DNA from: an uncultured Micavibrio sp.
Lineage (GTDB): Bacteria; Pseudomonadota; Alphaproteobacteria; Micavibrionales; UBA1664
DNA: 11,918 nucleotides
Direction of reading: 5' to 3'
NCBI GenBank assembly: GCA_937896295.1
Contig: CALBME010000023.1
Location: 1 to 11,918, forward strand
Part shown: one piece after another, positions 1 to 6,021 of the stretch
Numbering within the stretch: position 1 is the stretch's first letter
Layout: each line of letters opens with the position of its first letter
The notes under the pieces: model-generated
The model's input: the letters and a program-made list of their open reading frames with translations, nothing else
Told to the model about the DNA's origin: nothing
Databases searched by the model: none
Made by a program: the position numbers and the translations under genes

Positions 1-260
1 GCCGTGATGAACACGTTCCACATCTGGCCCGAAGGGGCGCCGGTGGCGTCGAGCATGTACTGAACGCCCGGATCCTGAAGCTCCATGCGCATCATGACCG
101 AGAAGGCACCGCCGATGATCCCGGCCAGGACCGAGAAAATCAGGTACAGCGTGCCGATGTCCTTGTGGTTCGTGGACATGAACCAGCGGGAGAAAAATCC
201 GGGGCGGTGACCGTGATCATCGTGGTGTGCGTGATCGGCTTGGGTGACGTGGGCGTTCAT
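1..260 (-). CDS. ctaD: Cytochrome c oxidase subunit I, N-terminal fragment (partial)
   Basis: Subunit I is the catalytic membrane core of the aa3-type cytochrome c oxidase. It carries heme a and the heme a3-CuB centre that reduces oxygen and pumps protons. Only about 86 N-terminal residues are inside the window; the gene runs off the left edge. After a His-rich cytoplasmic N-terminus (HAHHDDHGH) the segment STNHKDIGTLYLIFS leads into the first membrane helix, followed by the MRMEL and GQMWNVFITA segments, all typical of the family. The heme ligands lie outside the window. The ATG at 260 is preceded by a Shine-Dalgarno-like AAGAAGG that overlaps the ctaC stop codon, and only 10 bases separate the two genes, so they are almost certainly cotranscribed. 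Identity is secure. Confidence 0.96.
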   Translation of the reverse strand, partial: MNAHVTQADHAHHDDHGHRPGFFSRWFMSTNHKDIGTLYLIFSVLAGIIGGAFSVMMRMELQDPGVQYMLDATGAPSGQMWNVFIT

Positions 261-270
261 GATGACCTTC

Positions 271-1092
271 TTATTTTCCGGCGACTACGACCGGGTTGGC
301 AAAGTTATTGGAAGAGAATTTGGTTTTGGCTTGCGCGACCCAGGCGGTGAATTCCTGTTCGGTAACCGCGCGCACTTTGATCGGCATATAGCTGTGACCG
401 TTGCCGCAGATTTCCGAGCATTGTCCGTAATAGACGCCCGGCTTGTCGATTTTGAACCAGGCTTCGTTCAGGCGGCCCGGCACAGCGTCTTTCTTCACGC
501 CGAAGGCGGGGATGGTCCATGCGTGGATCACGTCCTGCGCAGTAAGCTGCAGGCGGATGACCTTGCCGATCGGCAGGACGACTTCGTTGTCGGTTTCAAG
601 CAGGCGCTTTTGTCCCTTGGACGGGTCGATGTCCTTTTCCGGGATCATGTAGGCGTTGAAAGCCAGGTTCTCGGCATCCGGGTATTCGTAACCCCAGTAC
701 CACTGGTAACCGGTGACTTTCAGTGTCATGTCGGCTTCGGGAATCTGGCCCTGGCTGAACAGCACCTTGAACGACGGCACGGCGACGACGATCAGGATAA
801 TGACGGGAATGACGGTCCAGATGACTTCCAGCAGCGTGTTGTGCGTGGTGGTCGAAGGCACCGGGTTGGATTTGTGGTTGTAGCGCACGACGATCCAGAC
901 CAGCAGCGCGAACACGAACACGACGATCGCCGTGATGATCCACAGCAGCAGGTGATGGAAATTGACCATCTGTTCAGCCAGCGGACCGGCAGGCGGTTGC
1001 AGGTTCAGTTCCCAGGACTTCGGAAAGTCGGCAAGCGCGGCGGCAGGCGCGGCGGTCAGAGCGGCCAGGAAAAGGGCAAGACGTTTAAACAT
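271..1092 (-). CDS. ctaC: Cytochrome c oxidase subunit II (CuA subunit)
   Basis: Subunit II accepts electrons from cytochrome c on the periplasmic face through a binuclear CuA centre and passes them to subunit I. The 273-residue product has a signal peptide (about 1-21, ending ALA), two membrane helices (about 48-70 and 88-110) and a periplasmic cupredoxin domain. The aromatic electron-entry stretch GYQWYWGYEYP is at 128-138. All CuA ligands are visible: H190 in DVIHAW, and C225, E227, C229, H233 and M236 in the CSEICGNGHSYM segment. Length is normal and there is no fused cytochrome c domain. The start is supported by an AAGGACA Shine-Dalgarno sequence just upstream. ctaD follows directly on the same strand. 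Confidence 0.97.
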   Translation of the reverse strand: MFKRLALFLAALTAAPAAALADFPKSWELNLQPPAGPLAEQMVNFHHLLLWIITAIVVFVFALLVWIVVRYNHKSNPVPSTTTHNTLLEVIWTVIPVIILIVVAVPSFKVLFSQGQIPEADMTLKVTGYQWYWGYEYPDAENLAFNAYMIPEKDIDPSKGQKRLLETDNEVVLPIGKVIRLQLTAQDVIHAWTIPAFGVKKDAVPGRLNEAWFKIDKPGVYYGQCSEICGNGHSYMPIKVRAVTEQEFTAWVAQAKTKFSSNNFANPVVVAGK

Positions 1093-1247
1093 GGGGTGTC
1101 CTTGAAGATTGCTTCGCTTGGGGCGGTTCTACCGCAGGACATTATGTGATTCAAGACCATAGGGAAAGGGTGGGGCCGATATGAATCTTGAAGCCGTTAA
1201 GGACTTAAGTTAGGGTCGCCCCCGTAAGAAACCCAAGGAATACGCCT
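1093..1247. promoter_or_regulatory. Divergent intergenic region ctaC / ettA
   Basis: This 155-base gap must hold the promoters of both divergent transcription units. For ettA, TTGAAG at 1188-1193 lies 17 bases before a poor -10-like TAGGGT (1211-1216), and a clear AAGGA ribosome site sits at 1235-1239, 8 bases before the ATG. For ctaC, on the minus strand, CATAAT (1146 to 1141) is a reasonable -10 but has no convincing -35, and AAGGACA precedes the ATG. The ribosome sites are clear; the promoter hexamers are weak matches and tentative. I see no operator-like palindrome. Confidence 0.35.
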
Positions 1248-2894
1248 ATGCCCGCCTATCAATACGTCTTTGTCATGAGCCATATGACCAAAACCTTCCC
1301 CGGCGCCAACAAGCCGGTGATCAAGGACATGACCTTAAGCTTCCTGCCGGGCGTTAAAATCGGCGTTTTGGGCCCCAACGGTTCGGGTAAATCGACCCTG
1401 CTCAAGATTATGGCAGGTATTGATAAGGACATCGCGGGCGAAGCCTGGGCTGCCGAAGGCGCCAAAGTGGGCTATCTGGCCCAGGAACCGGAGCTGGATG
1501 CCACCCGCTCGGTCCTCGACAACGTGCTCGACGGCGCCGCCGATATACGCAAATTATTACAGGATTACAACGACATATCCATGAAATTCGGTGAAGTCAC
1601 CGATGATAAGGAAATGGAAGCCCTTACGGAAGAAATGGGTAAATTGCAGGAACAGATCGACGCCAAGGACGGCTGGAATCTGGACCGTACGGCCGAAACC
1701 TGGATGCGGGCGCTGAACTGCCCCCCTGCCGATGCCGATATCTCCAAACTCTCCGGGGGCGAAAAACGCCGCGTGGCCCTGGCCCGCCTGCTGCTGGAGG
1801 CGCCGGACATGCTCCTCCTCGACGAACCGACCAACCACCTGGACGCCGAATCCGTCCAGTGGCTGCAGAAACACCTGCTCGATTACAAGGGCACGGTCGT
1901 CATGGTCACCCACGACCGCTACTTCCTCGACAACGTGACGGGCTGGATCCTCGAACTCGACCGTTCCTCGGGCATCCCCTACGAAGGCAATTATTCGTCC
2001 TATCTCGAGAAAAAGGCCAAGCGCCTCGAACAGGAATCGGCCGAGGCTGCCGCACGCCAGCGCACCCTCAACCGCGAACTGGAATGGATCCGCCAGGGCG
2101 CCAAGGCGCGTCAGGCCAAATCCAAAGCGCGTATCAATGCCTATAACCAGATGCTGGAGGAATCGCAGAAAGAAACGATCTCCAAACAGCAGATCCCCAT
2201 CCCGACCCCCGCACGCCTGGGCGACACGGTGGTTGAGGCGCACAACATCAGCAAGGCCTATAACGGCCGCACGCTGATCAAGGACCTGTCCTTCAGCCTG
2301 CCCCCCGGCGGCATTGTCGGCGTCATCGGCCCCAACGGCGCCGGCAAGACGACGCTGTTCCGCATGATCACGGGTCAGGAAAAACCCGATAGCGGCGAAT
2401 TCAAGGTCGGTGAAACCGTCGAACTGGGTTACGTCGATCAGTCACGCGACGCGCTGAATGCCAAGAACAACGTGTGGGAGGAAATCTCCGGCAAGCACGA
2501 GGTCTTGAAACTCGGCAACAAGGACGTGAACAGCCGCGCCTACGTGGCCAGCTTCAACTTCCGCGGCCCCGACCAGCAAAAGAACGTCGGCAAGCTTTCG
2601 GGCGGTGAACGCAACCGCGTGCACATGGCCAAGATGCTGCAGCAGGGCGCAAACCTTCTGCTGCTCGACGAACCGACCAACGACCTCGACACCGAAACGC
2701 TCGCCGCGCTGGAAGAGGCGCTGGAAAGCTTCCCGGGCTGCGCGGTCATCATCAGCCACGACCGCTGGTTCCTCGACCGTCTGGCTACCCATATCCTGGC
2801 CTTTGAAGGCAACGGACATGTCGAATGGTTCGAAGGCAATTTCGAGGCCTACGAAGCTGACAAAGAACGTCGTTTGGGCAAACAGGCGGCTTGA
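1248..2894 (+). CDS. ettA: Energy-dependent translational throttle protein EttA (ABC-F ATPase)
   Basis: EttA is a soluble ABC-F ATPase that binds the ribosomal E site and gates the first elongation steps according to ATP/ADP ratio. The 548-residue protein has two ABC cassettes and no membrane segment. Cassette 1: Walker A GPNGSGKST at 42-50, signature LSGGE at 168-172, Walker B LLLDEPTNHLD at 189-199 with catalytic E193, and switch H222. Cassette 2: GPNGAGKTT at 361-369, LSGGE at 450-454, LLLDEPTNDLD with E475, and H504. Between them (about 245-325) lies the charged P-site tRNA interaction motif linker, including ELEWIRQGAKARQAKSKAR. Collinearity and length (E. coli EttA is 555) favour EttA over Uup or YheS, and the long basic tail of E. 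coli EttA is shorter here. A good ribosome site (AAGGA) supports the start. No strong terminator follows. Confidence 0.95.
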   Translation: MPAYQYVFVMSHMTKTFPGANKPVIKDMTLSFLPGVKIGVLGPNGSGKSTLLKIMAGIDKDIAGEAWAAEGAKVGYLAQEPELDATRSVLDNVLDGAADIRKLLQDYNDISMKFGEVTDDKEMEALTEEMGKLQEQIDAKDGWNLDRTAETWMRALNCPPADADISKLSGGEKRRVALARLLLEAPDMLLLDEPTNHLDAESVQWLQKHLLDYKGTVVMVTHDRYFLDNVTGWILELDRSSGIPYEGNYSSYLEKKAKRLEQESAEAAARQRTLNRELEWIRQGAKARQAKSKARINAYNQMLEESQKETISKQQIPIPTPARLGDTVVEAHNISKAYNGRTLIKDLSFSLPPGGIVGVIGPNGAGKTTLFRMITGQEKPDSGEFKVGETVELGYVDQSRDALNAKNNVWEEISGKHEVLKLGNKDVNSRAYVASFNFRGPDQQKNVGKLSGGERNRVHMAKMLQQGANLLLLDEPTNDLDTETLAALEEALESFPGCAVIISHDRWFLDRLATHILAFEGNGHVEWFEGNFEAYEADKERRLGKQAA

Positions 2895-2917
2895 TCTGAT
2901 TCACGCTGCGCTTTGAA

Positions 2918-2940
2918 AAACATTCCGGCCGCTGGCGTTC
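2918..2940. repeat. Short direct repeat, copy A
   Basis: A 23-base sequence with core CGCTGGCGTTC recurs 85 bases downstream at 3003-3025 in the same orientation, with 21 of 23 positions identical (differences at 2925 and 2929). Copy A lies in the noncoding gap just after ettA. The spacing is not a multiple of three and the flanks are unrelated. It could be a dispersed short element or the remains of a local duplication; its role is unknown. Confidence 0.6.
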
Positions 2941-2971
2941 TCAATCCGTAATTGCGGCACACGTCTGCGCC

Positions 2972-3355
2972 TTAATTCAAAACAGGGTGATCGGCAGATC
3001 TGAAACATTGCGGACGCTGGCGTTCCAGTTTTGCCGTTACACCGCGCGCGAAGGCCACGACTTCAGGCGCGGTTTCGCGTAAACGCCCCATCTCGAACGC
3101 CGTACGCGCGTCCACTTTCTTGAACTGCGGGTCCTGCAGCGCATGCTCGTTGATATGCTTAAGGATCGCTTCAAACGCCTCACCCGCCCTGGACGCAACA
3201 TCGTGAATAAGCGTCATATTCTCATCAGTCGCGGGTTCGATAACCCCCTGCATGTTGAAGATGCCTTTTGCATCCAGTTGCTGAAGCTCGTCCGTGACGA
3301 TACGGGCCTTTGCGACCAGATCATAAAAGGGTGATGTATGGGGTCCGGATTTCAT
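2972..3355 (-). CDS. Small hypothetical protein, probably helical
   Basis: I do not recognise this 127-residue product. It has no signal peptide and no membrane segment, and it is predicted by eye to be mostly amphipathic helix, for example the stretches around LVAKARIVTDELQQLDAK and ASRAGEAFEAILKHINEHAL. That composition suits a small cytoplasmic helical bundle, but no motif identifies a family. The frame stays open to 3469, but I chose the ATG at 3355 because a good promoter (TTGACG, 17 bases, TATACA) ends only 10 bases before it, so upstream codons would not be transcribed. There is no Shine-Dalgarno sequence, consistent with a leaderless message. The last 17 or so residues run through repeat copy B (residues about 111-118), so the C-terminus may have been altered by a repeat insertion. 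Confidence 0.65.
   Translation of the reverse strand: MKSGPHTSPFYDLVAKARIVTDELQQLDAKGIFNMQGVIEPATDENMTLIHDVASRAGEAFEAILKHINEHALQDPQFKKVDARTAFEMGRLRETAPEVVAFARGVTAKLERQRPQCFRSADHPVLN
3003..3025. repeat. Short direct repeat, copy B
   Basis: This is the second copy of the 23-base repeat at 2918-2940 (21 of 23 identical). This copy lies inside the 3' end of the minus-strand hypothetical gene and encodes part of its tail (RQRPQCF). Having one copy coding and one noncoding argues against a protein-level reason for the similarity. Confidence 0.6.
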
Positions 3356-3365
3356 GACGGGTGTG

Positions 3366-3394
3366 TGTATATTATGAAAATCACGGAACGTCAA
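3366..3394 (-). promoter_or_regulatory. Sigma-70-like promoter of the minus-strand hypothetical gene
   Basis: Reading the minus strand, TTGACG (3394 to 3389) is followed after exactly 17 bases by TATACA (3371 to 3366). That is 5 of 6 and 4 of 6 matches to the -35 and -10 consensus at ideal spacing. The expected transcription start falls at about 3357-3361, giving a leader of only about 1-5 bases before the ATG at 3355. The hexamers and spacing are seen directly; promoter activity and leaderless initiation are inferred. Confidence 0.5.
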
Positions 3395-3438
3395 ATACTG
3401 GCTAAGCGTACGAGAACCGCCTACATGGATAGAACCGC

Positions 3439-4221
3439 ATGAAACATCTCGTCTTTTTTGCCATCGCACTTTTATGCACCCTGCCCGCCCACGCGGCGGA
3501 GAAGCTGAAGGCCACTTACGGTCTGTACACCGGCGGGGTACGCATGATCGGTGTCGATGCCGTCTTTGATACCCGCCCAGACACCTATGGCGTCAGTGTC
3601 AGCGCCCGAACGCTGGGTGTCTTTTCGAAACTTCTGCCGTGGTGGGGGGACTTTGACACATCCGGCGTCAACCCCGGCTACCAGCCCGCCCGCCATGACT
3701 ACACCGTCAGCTGGATGGGCCGCGTTGACAAGGCAACCTTCACCTATGACCCGCCCGGCACCTTCCGGGAAATGGTCCAGACACGGAACGGCGAAACCCG
3801 CACCAATCCGGTCGGCCCGGACATCGCGGCAGGCACACGTGACCTGCTCTCGACCATGATGGTGGCCCTGCGCCGGCAACAGGACACGGGCAGCTGCGGC
3901 GGCGACGTCCTGACCTTTGACAATGCCCGTTCGTTTATCGTGCGCTTCAAGGATGCTGGCGACGGCGCCATGAACAACGACAGACTTTCGGCCTATACCG
4001 GCCCCGCCCGCGCCTGCACGATTGAAATCATTCCCCAAAAGGGCAAATGGCCGAAAAAACCGCGCGGCTGGCTCAAAATTCAGGAACAGGCCAAGGCCGG
4101 GGGCAAACTGCCGACCCTATGGCTCGCCAGCCCCGGCGCAGGCATGCCGGTCATCCCCGTACGTGTTGACATCCATACAAAATACGGCGATGTCATAGCT
4201 CATCTTACTGCCGTACAGTAA
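3439..4221 (+). CDS. Secreted DUF3108 domain protein
   Basis: This 260-residue protein has a clear signal peptide (1-19, cleavage after AHA) and no other membrane segment, so it should be periplasmic. The rest resembles the DUF3108 family: an early YGLYTGGVRMIGVDAVF segment, a central DLLSTMMVALRR helix, and a C-terminal run with GWLKIQ, LPTLWLASP, IPVRVDI and KYGDVIAHL. The family has no established biochemical role and is common in Gram-negative bacteria. Two cysteines, in GSCGGD and RACTIE (about 154 and 193), could form a disulfide. The ribosome site is poor (GGATAG upstream of the ATG); the start is set by the signal peptide. It is divergent from the small hypothetical gene and 58 bases upstream of glmU, so it may be read together with the glm genes. 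Confidence 0.8.
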   Translation: MKHLVFFAIALLCTLPAHAAEKLKATYGLYTGGVRMIGVDAVFDTRPDTYGVSVSARTLGVFSKLLPWWGDFDTSGVNPGYQPARHDYTVSWMGRVDKATFTYDPPGTFREMVQTRNGETRTNPVGPDIAAGTRDLLSTMMVALRRQQDTGSCGGDVLTFDNARSFIVRFKDAGDGAMNNDRLSAYTGPARACTIEIIPQKGKWPKKPRGWLKIQEQAKAGGKLPTLWLASPGAGMPVIPVRVDIHTKYGDVIAHLTAVQ

Positions 4222-4242
4222 TACCTCGTAACCCTGTGTGAC

Positions 4243-4270
4243 TTTACCGGGTTCAATGGTTTTTTATGAT
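4243..4270 (+). promoter_or_regulatory. Possible weak promoter immediately upstream of glmU
   Basis: TTTACC (4243-4248) lies 16 bases before TATGAT (4265-4270, 5 of 6 matches to the -10 consensus), which ends 9 bases before the preferred glmU ATG at 4280. If used, transcripts would start at or just before the start codon. The -35 match is modest, and glmU could equally be read from the DUF3108 gene. Confidence 0.3.
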
Positions 4271-4279
4271 GAGCCCAAG

Positions 4280-5638
4280 ATGAGCAAACTCTCCTGCATT
4301 ATTCTCGCCGCCGGCAAAGGCACGCGCATGAAGTCCGACCGTCCCAAGGTGATGCACGGTCTGGCGGGCATGCCGCTGATCCGCCATGTGGTGAACACGT
4401 GCCAGTCCCTGAACGCGTCGCAGATCGTCACGGTCATTGCCAAAGGCATGGACGATGTCGCCACCACCGTCGCGCCGTTTGAAACAGCCATCCAGAAAAA
4501 ACAGCTTGGCACCGCCGACGCCGCGAAATCCGCACTGCCCCATCTCAAAAGCAAACGCGGTCATGTCCTGATCCTGCTGGGCGACGTGCCCATGATTTCA
4601 AAGGCGACGCTCAAGGCGCTGTGGGATGCGGGCAAAAAAACCGGGCTCGCCGTCCTTGCAATGCGTGCCGAAAATCCGCATGGCTATGGCCGCCTGATCA
4701 CGGACAAGGGCAATGTTATTGCCATCGTCGAACAGGCTGACTTAAGCCCCAAACACGAAGACATCGACCTGGTGAATGCCGGATGCTTCTGCGTCGCCGC
4801 CGACCGTATCGAAGACTGGCTGAACGCCATCGGCAACAAGAACAGGCAGCGCGAATTCTACCTGACCGACATCGTCACCGCCGCCGCCAAAGACAAGGTT
4901 AAATGCGCGTTTGTCGAGGCGCCGGCGCATGAACTCCTCGGTATCAATTCCCGCGCCCAGCTGGCACAGGCGGAATGGACCATGCAGACACGCCTGCGCG
5001 ACGCGGCGCTGGCCAACGGCGCCACCATGATCGATCCATCCACGGTATACCTGTCCGCCGACACGGTGATAGGGCGCGATGTCGTAATCGAACCAAACGT
5101 GTTTTTCGGCCCCGGCGTCACCATTGCCGACAACGTCACCATCCACGCCTTTACGCATATCGAAGGGGCCGCGATCGCCGCTGGCGCATCAATCGGTCCG
5201 TTCGCGCGCATCCGTCCCAAATCCAAAATCGGCGCCAAGGCCACCATCGGAAACTTCGTCGAAGTCAACCGTTCGAACATCAAGGCCGGCGCCAAATCCA
5301 AACACATGTCGTATCTGGGCGACGCCGTGGTTGGCGCCAAATCGAATATCGGCGCTGGCACAGTCATCGCCAATTACGATGGCTTCGACAAACAGGATAC
5401 GATTATCGGTGACCGTGTTTTTATCGGCTCGAACGCGACATTGATCGCCCCGCTTACCATCGGCTCCGGCGCCTATGTCGCCGCTGCGTCGGCCATCACC
5501 ACCTCGGTGCCCGATGATGCGCTGGCGGTTGCCCGCACGCGCGAAGTGATGCGCGACGGCTGGGCCAATGAATACCGTGCCAAAAAAGAAACGGCCAAGG
5601 CCGCCAGAATTCCCACTAAAAAAGGAAAGAAAAAATAA
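4280..5638 (+). CDS. glmU: Bifunctional N-acetylglucosamine-1-phosphate uridyltransferase / glucosamine-1-phosphate acetyltransferase
   Basis: GlmU acetylates glucosamine-1-phosphate with acetyl-CoA and then transfers UMP from UTP, making UDP-GlcNAc for peptidoglycan and lipid A. Taking ATG 4280 as start gives 452 residues (E. coli 456). The N-terminal nucleotidyltransferase shows LAAGKGTRMKS at 9-19, QLGTADA at 75-81 and GDVP at 101-104 with the metal-binding Asp. The C-terminal left-handed beta helix runs from about 250, with hexapeptide repeats such as IGPFARIRP, KHMSYLGD (H342, the likely catalytic base), NIGAGT and NYDG at 365-368. A Lys-rich tail (KKGKKK) ends the protein. The frame is open to 4238 with earlier GTG and ATG codons, but the conserved N-terminus favours 4280, although no good Shine-Dalgarno sequence precedes it. 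Its stop overlaps the next start by one base (TAATG). Confidence 0.95.
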   Translation: MSKLSCIILAAGKGTRMKSDRPKVMHGLAGMPLIRHVVNTCQSLNASQIVTVIAKGMDDVATTVAPFETAIQKKQLGTADAAKSALPHLKSKRGHVLILLGDVPMISKATLKALWDAGKKTGLAVLAMRAENPHGYGRLITDKGNVIAIVEQADLSPKHEDIDLVNAGCFCVAADRIEDWLNAIGNKNRQREFYLTDIVTAAAKDKVKCAFVEAPAHELLGINSRAQLAQAEWTMQTRLRDAALANGATMIDPSTVYLSADTVIGRDVVIEPNVFFGPGVTIADNVTIHAFTHIEGAAIAAGASIGPFARIRPKSKIGAKATIGNFVEVNRSNIKAGAKSKHMSYLGDAVVGAKSNIGAGTVIANYDGFDKQDTIIGDRVFIGSNATLIAPLTIGSGAYVAAASAITTSVPDDALAVARTREVMRDGWANEYRAKKETAKAARIPTKKGKKK

Positions 5639-6018
5639 TGCGCCTCTTTGCCCTGACCGCAGCCGCCGTGCTGTTCGCAGCCCCTGCCGCCTTTGCCTGC
5701 TCCTGCGCCCAGGATGTCGATGGCTCGCAGGCAGCCCGGATTCTGGCCGATCCCGCCTATTCCGTCGTTGACGTCACCGTGCGCGGCTATAACACCACCA
5801 ACGGCCAGAGCATGCTGCAGATCAACAACGTCCGCCATGGCGGCCTCGTGGCCCGCGACATCCGCGCCAAATTCAACAGCAACGGCGCCGCATGCGGCCT
5901 CATCCCGAACCAGAAGCAGATGACGCTGCTGATTCACAACGACGAAGACGGTCGTTACTCCATCGCCGGCAGCTGTGCGCATATGGCTGTCATGAAAAAT
6001 CTCAAGGCAGGTCAGTAA
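5638..6018 (+). CDS. Small secreted cysteine protein with TIMP/netrin-like (NTR) features
   Basis: A 126-residue exported protein whose function in bacteria is unknown to me. A signal peptide (1-20, ending AFA) is followed directly by C21-S-C23. The mature chain has four cysteines, at mature positions 1, 3, 66 and 93. In animal TIMPs the first two disulfides join C1-C70 and C3-C99, so the CXC N-terminus and the spacing match the NTR fold closely; the third TIMP disulfide is absent. AACGL and GSCAH surround C86 and C113. The NTR assignment is inference from pattern, not alignment. Lipidation at C21 is less likely because AFAC is a poor lipobox. It has a good ribosome site (AAAGGAAAG, about 5620-5628), its ATG overlaps the glmU stop, and it ends 3 bases before glmS, so it belongs to the glm operon. 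Confidence 0.8.
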   Translation: MRLFALTAAAVLFAAPAAFACSCAQDVDGSQAARILADPAYSVVDVTVRGYNTTNGQSMLQINNVRHGGLVARDIRAKFNSNGAACGLIPNQKQMTLLIHNDEDGRYSIAGSCAHMAVMKNLKAGQ

Positions 6019-6021
6019 ATC

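Noticed and set aside
244..1149. A 301-codon open frame on the plus strand opposite ctaC
   Set aside because: It lies antisense to an unmistakable ctaC with all CuA ligands; the product is charge-rich and without motifs, as expected for a shadow frame in high-GC DNA.
3356..3469. N-terminal extension of the minus-strand hypothetical protein (start at 3469)
   Set aside because: It would overlap the start of the DUF3108 gene and run through a good promoter that points at the ATG at 3355.
4230..4266. Terminator after the DUF3108 gene (AACCC at 4230-4234, GGGTT at 4249-4253, then a T-run)
   Set aside because: The stem is only 5 bp with a 14-base loop, and the T-run starts 6 bases later, so it is too weak to call.
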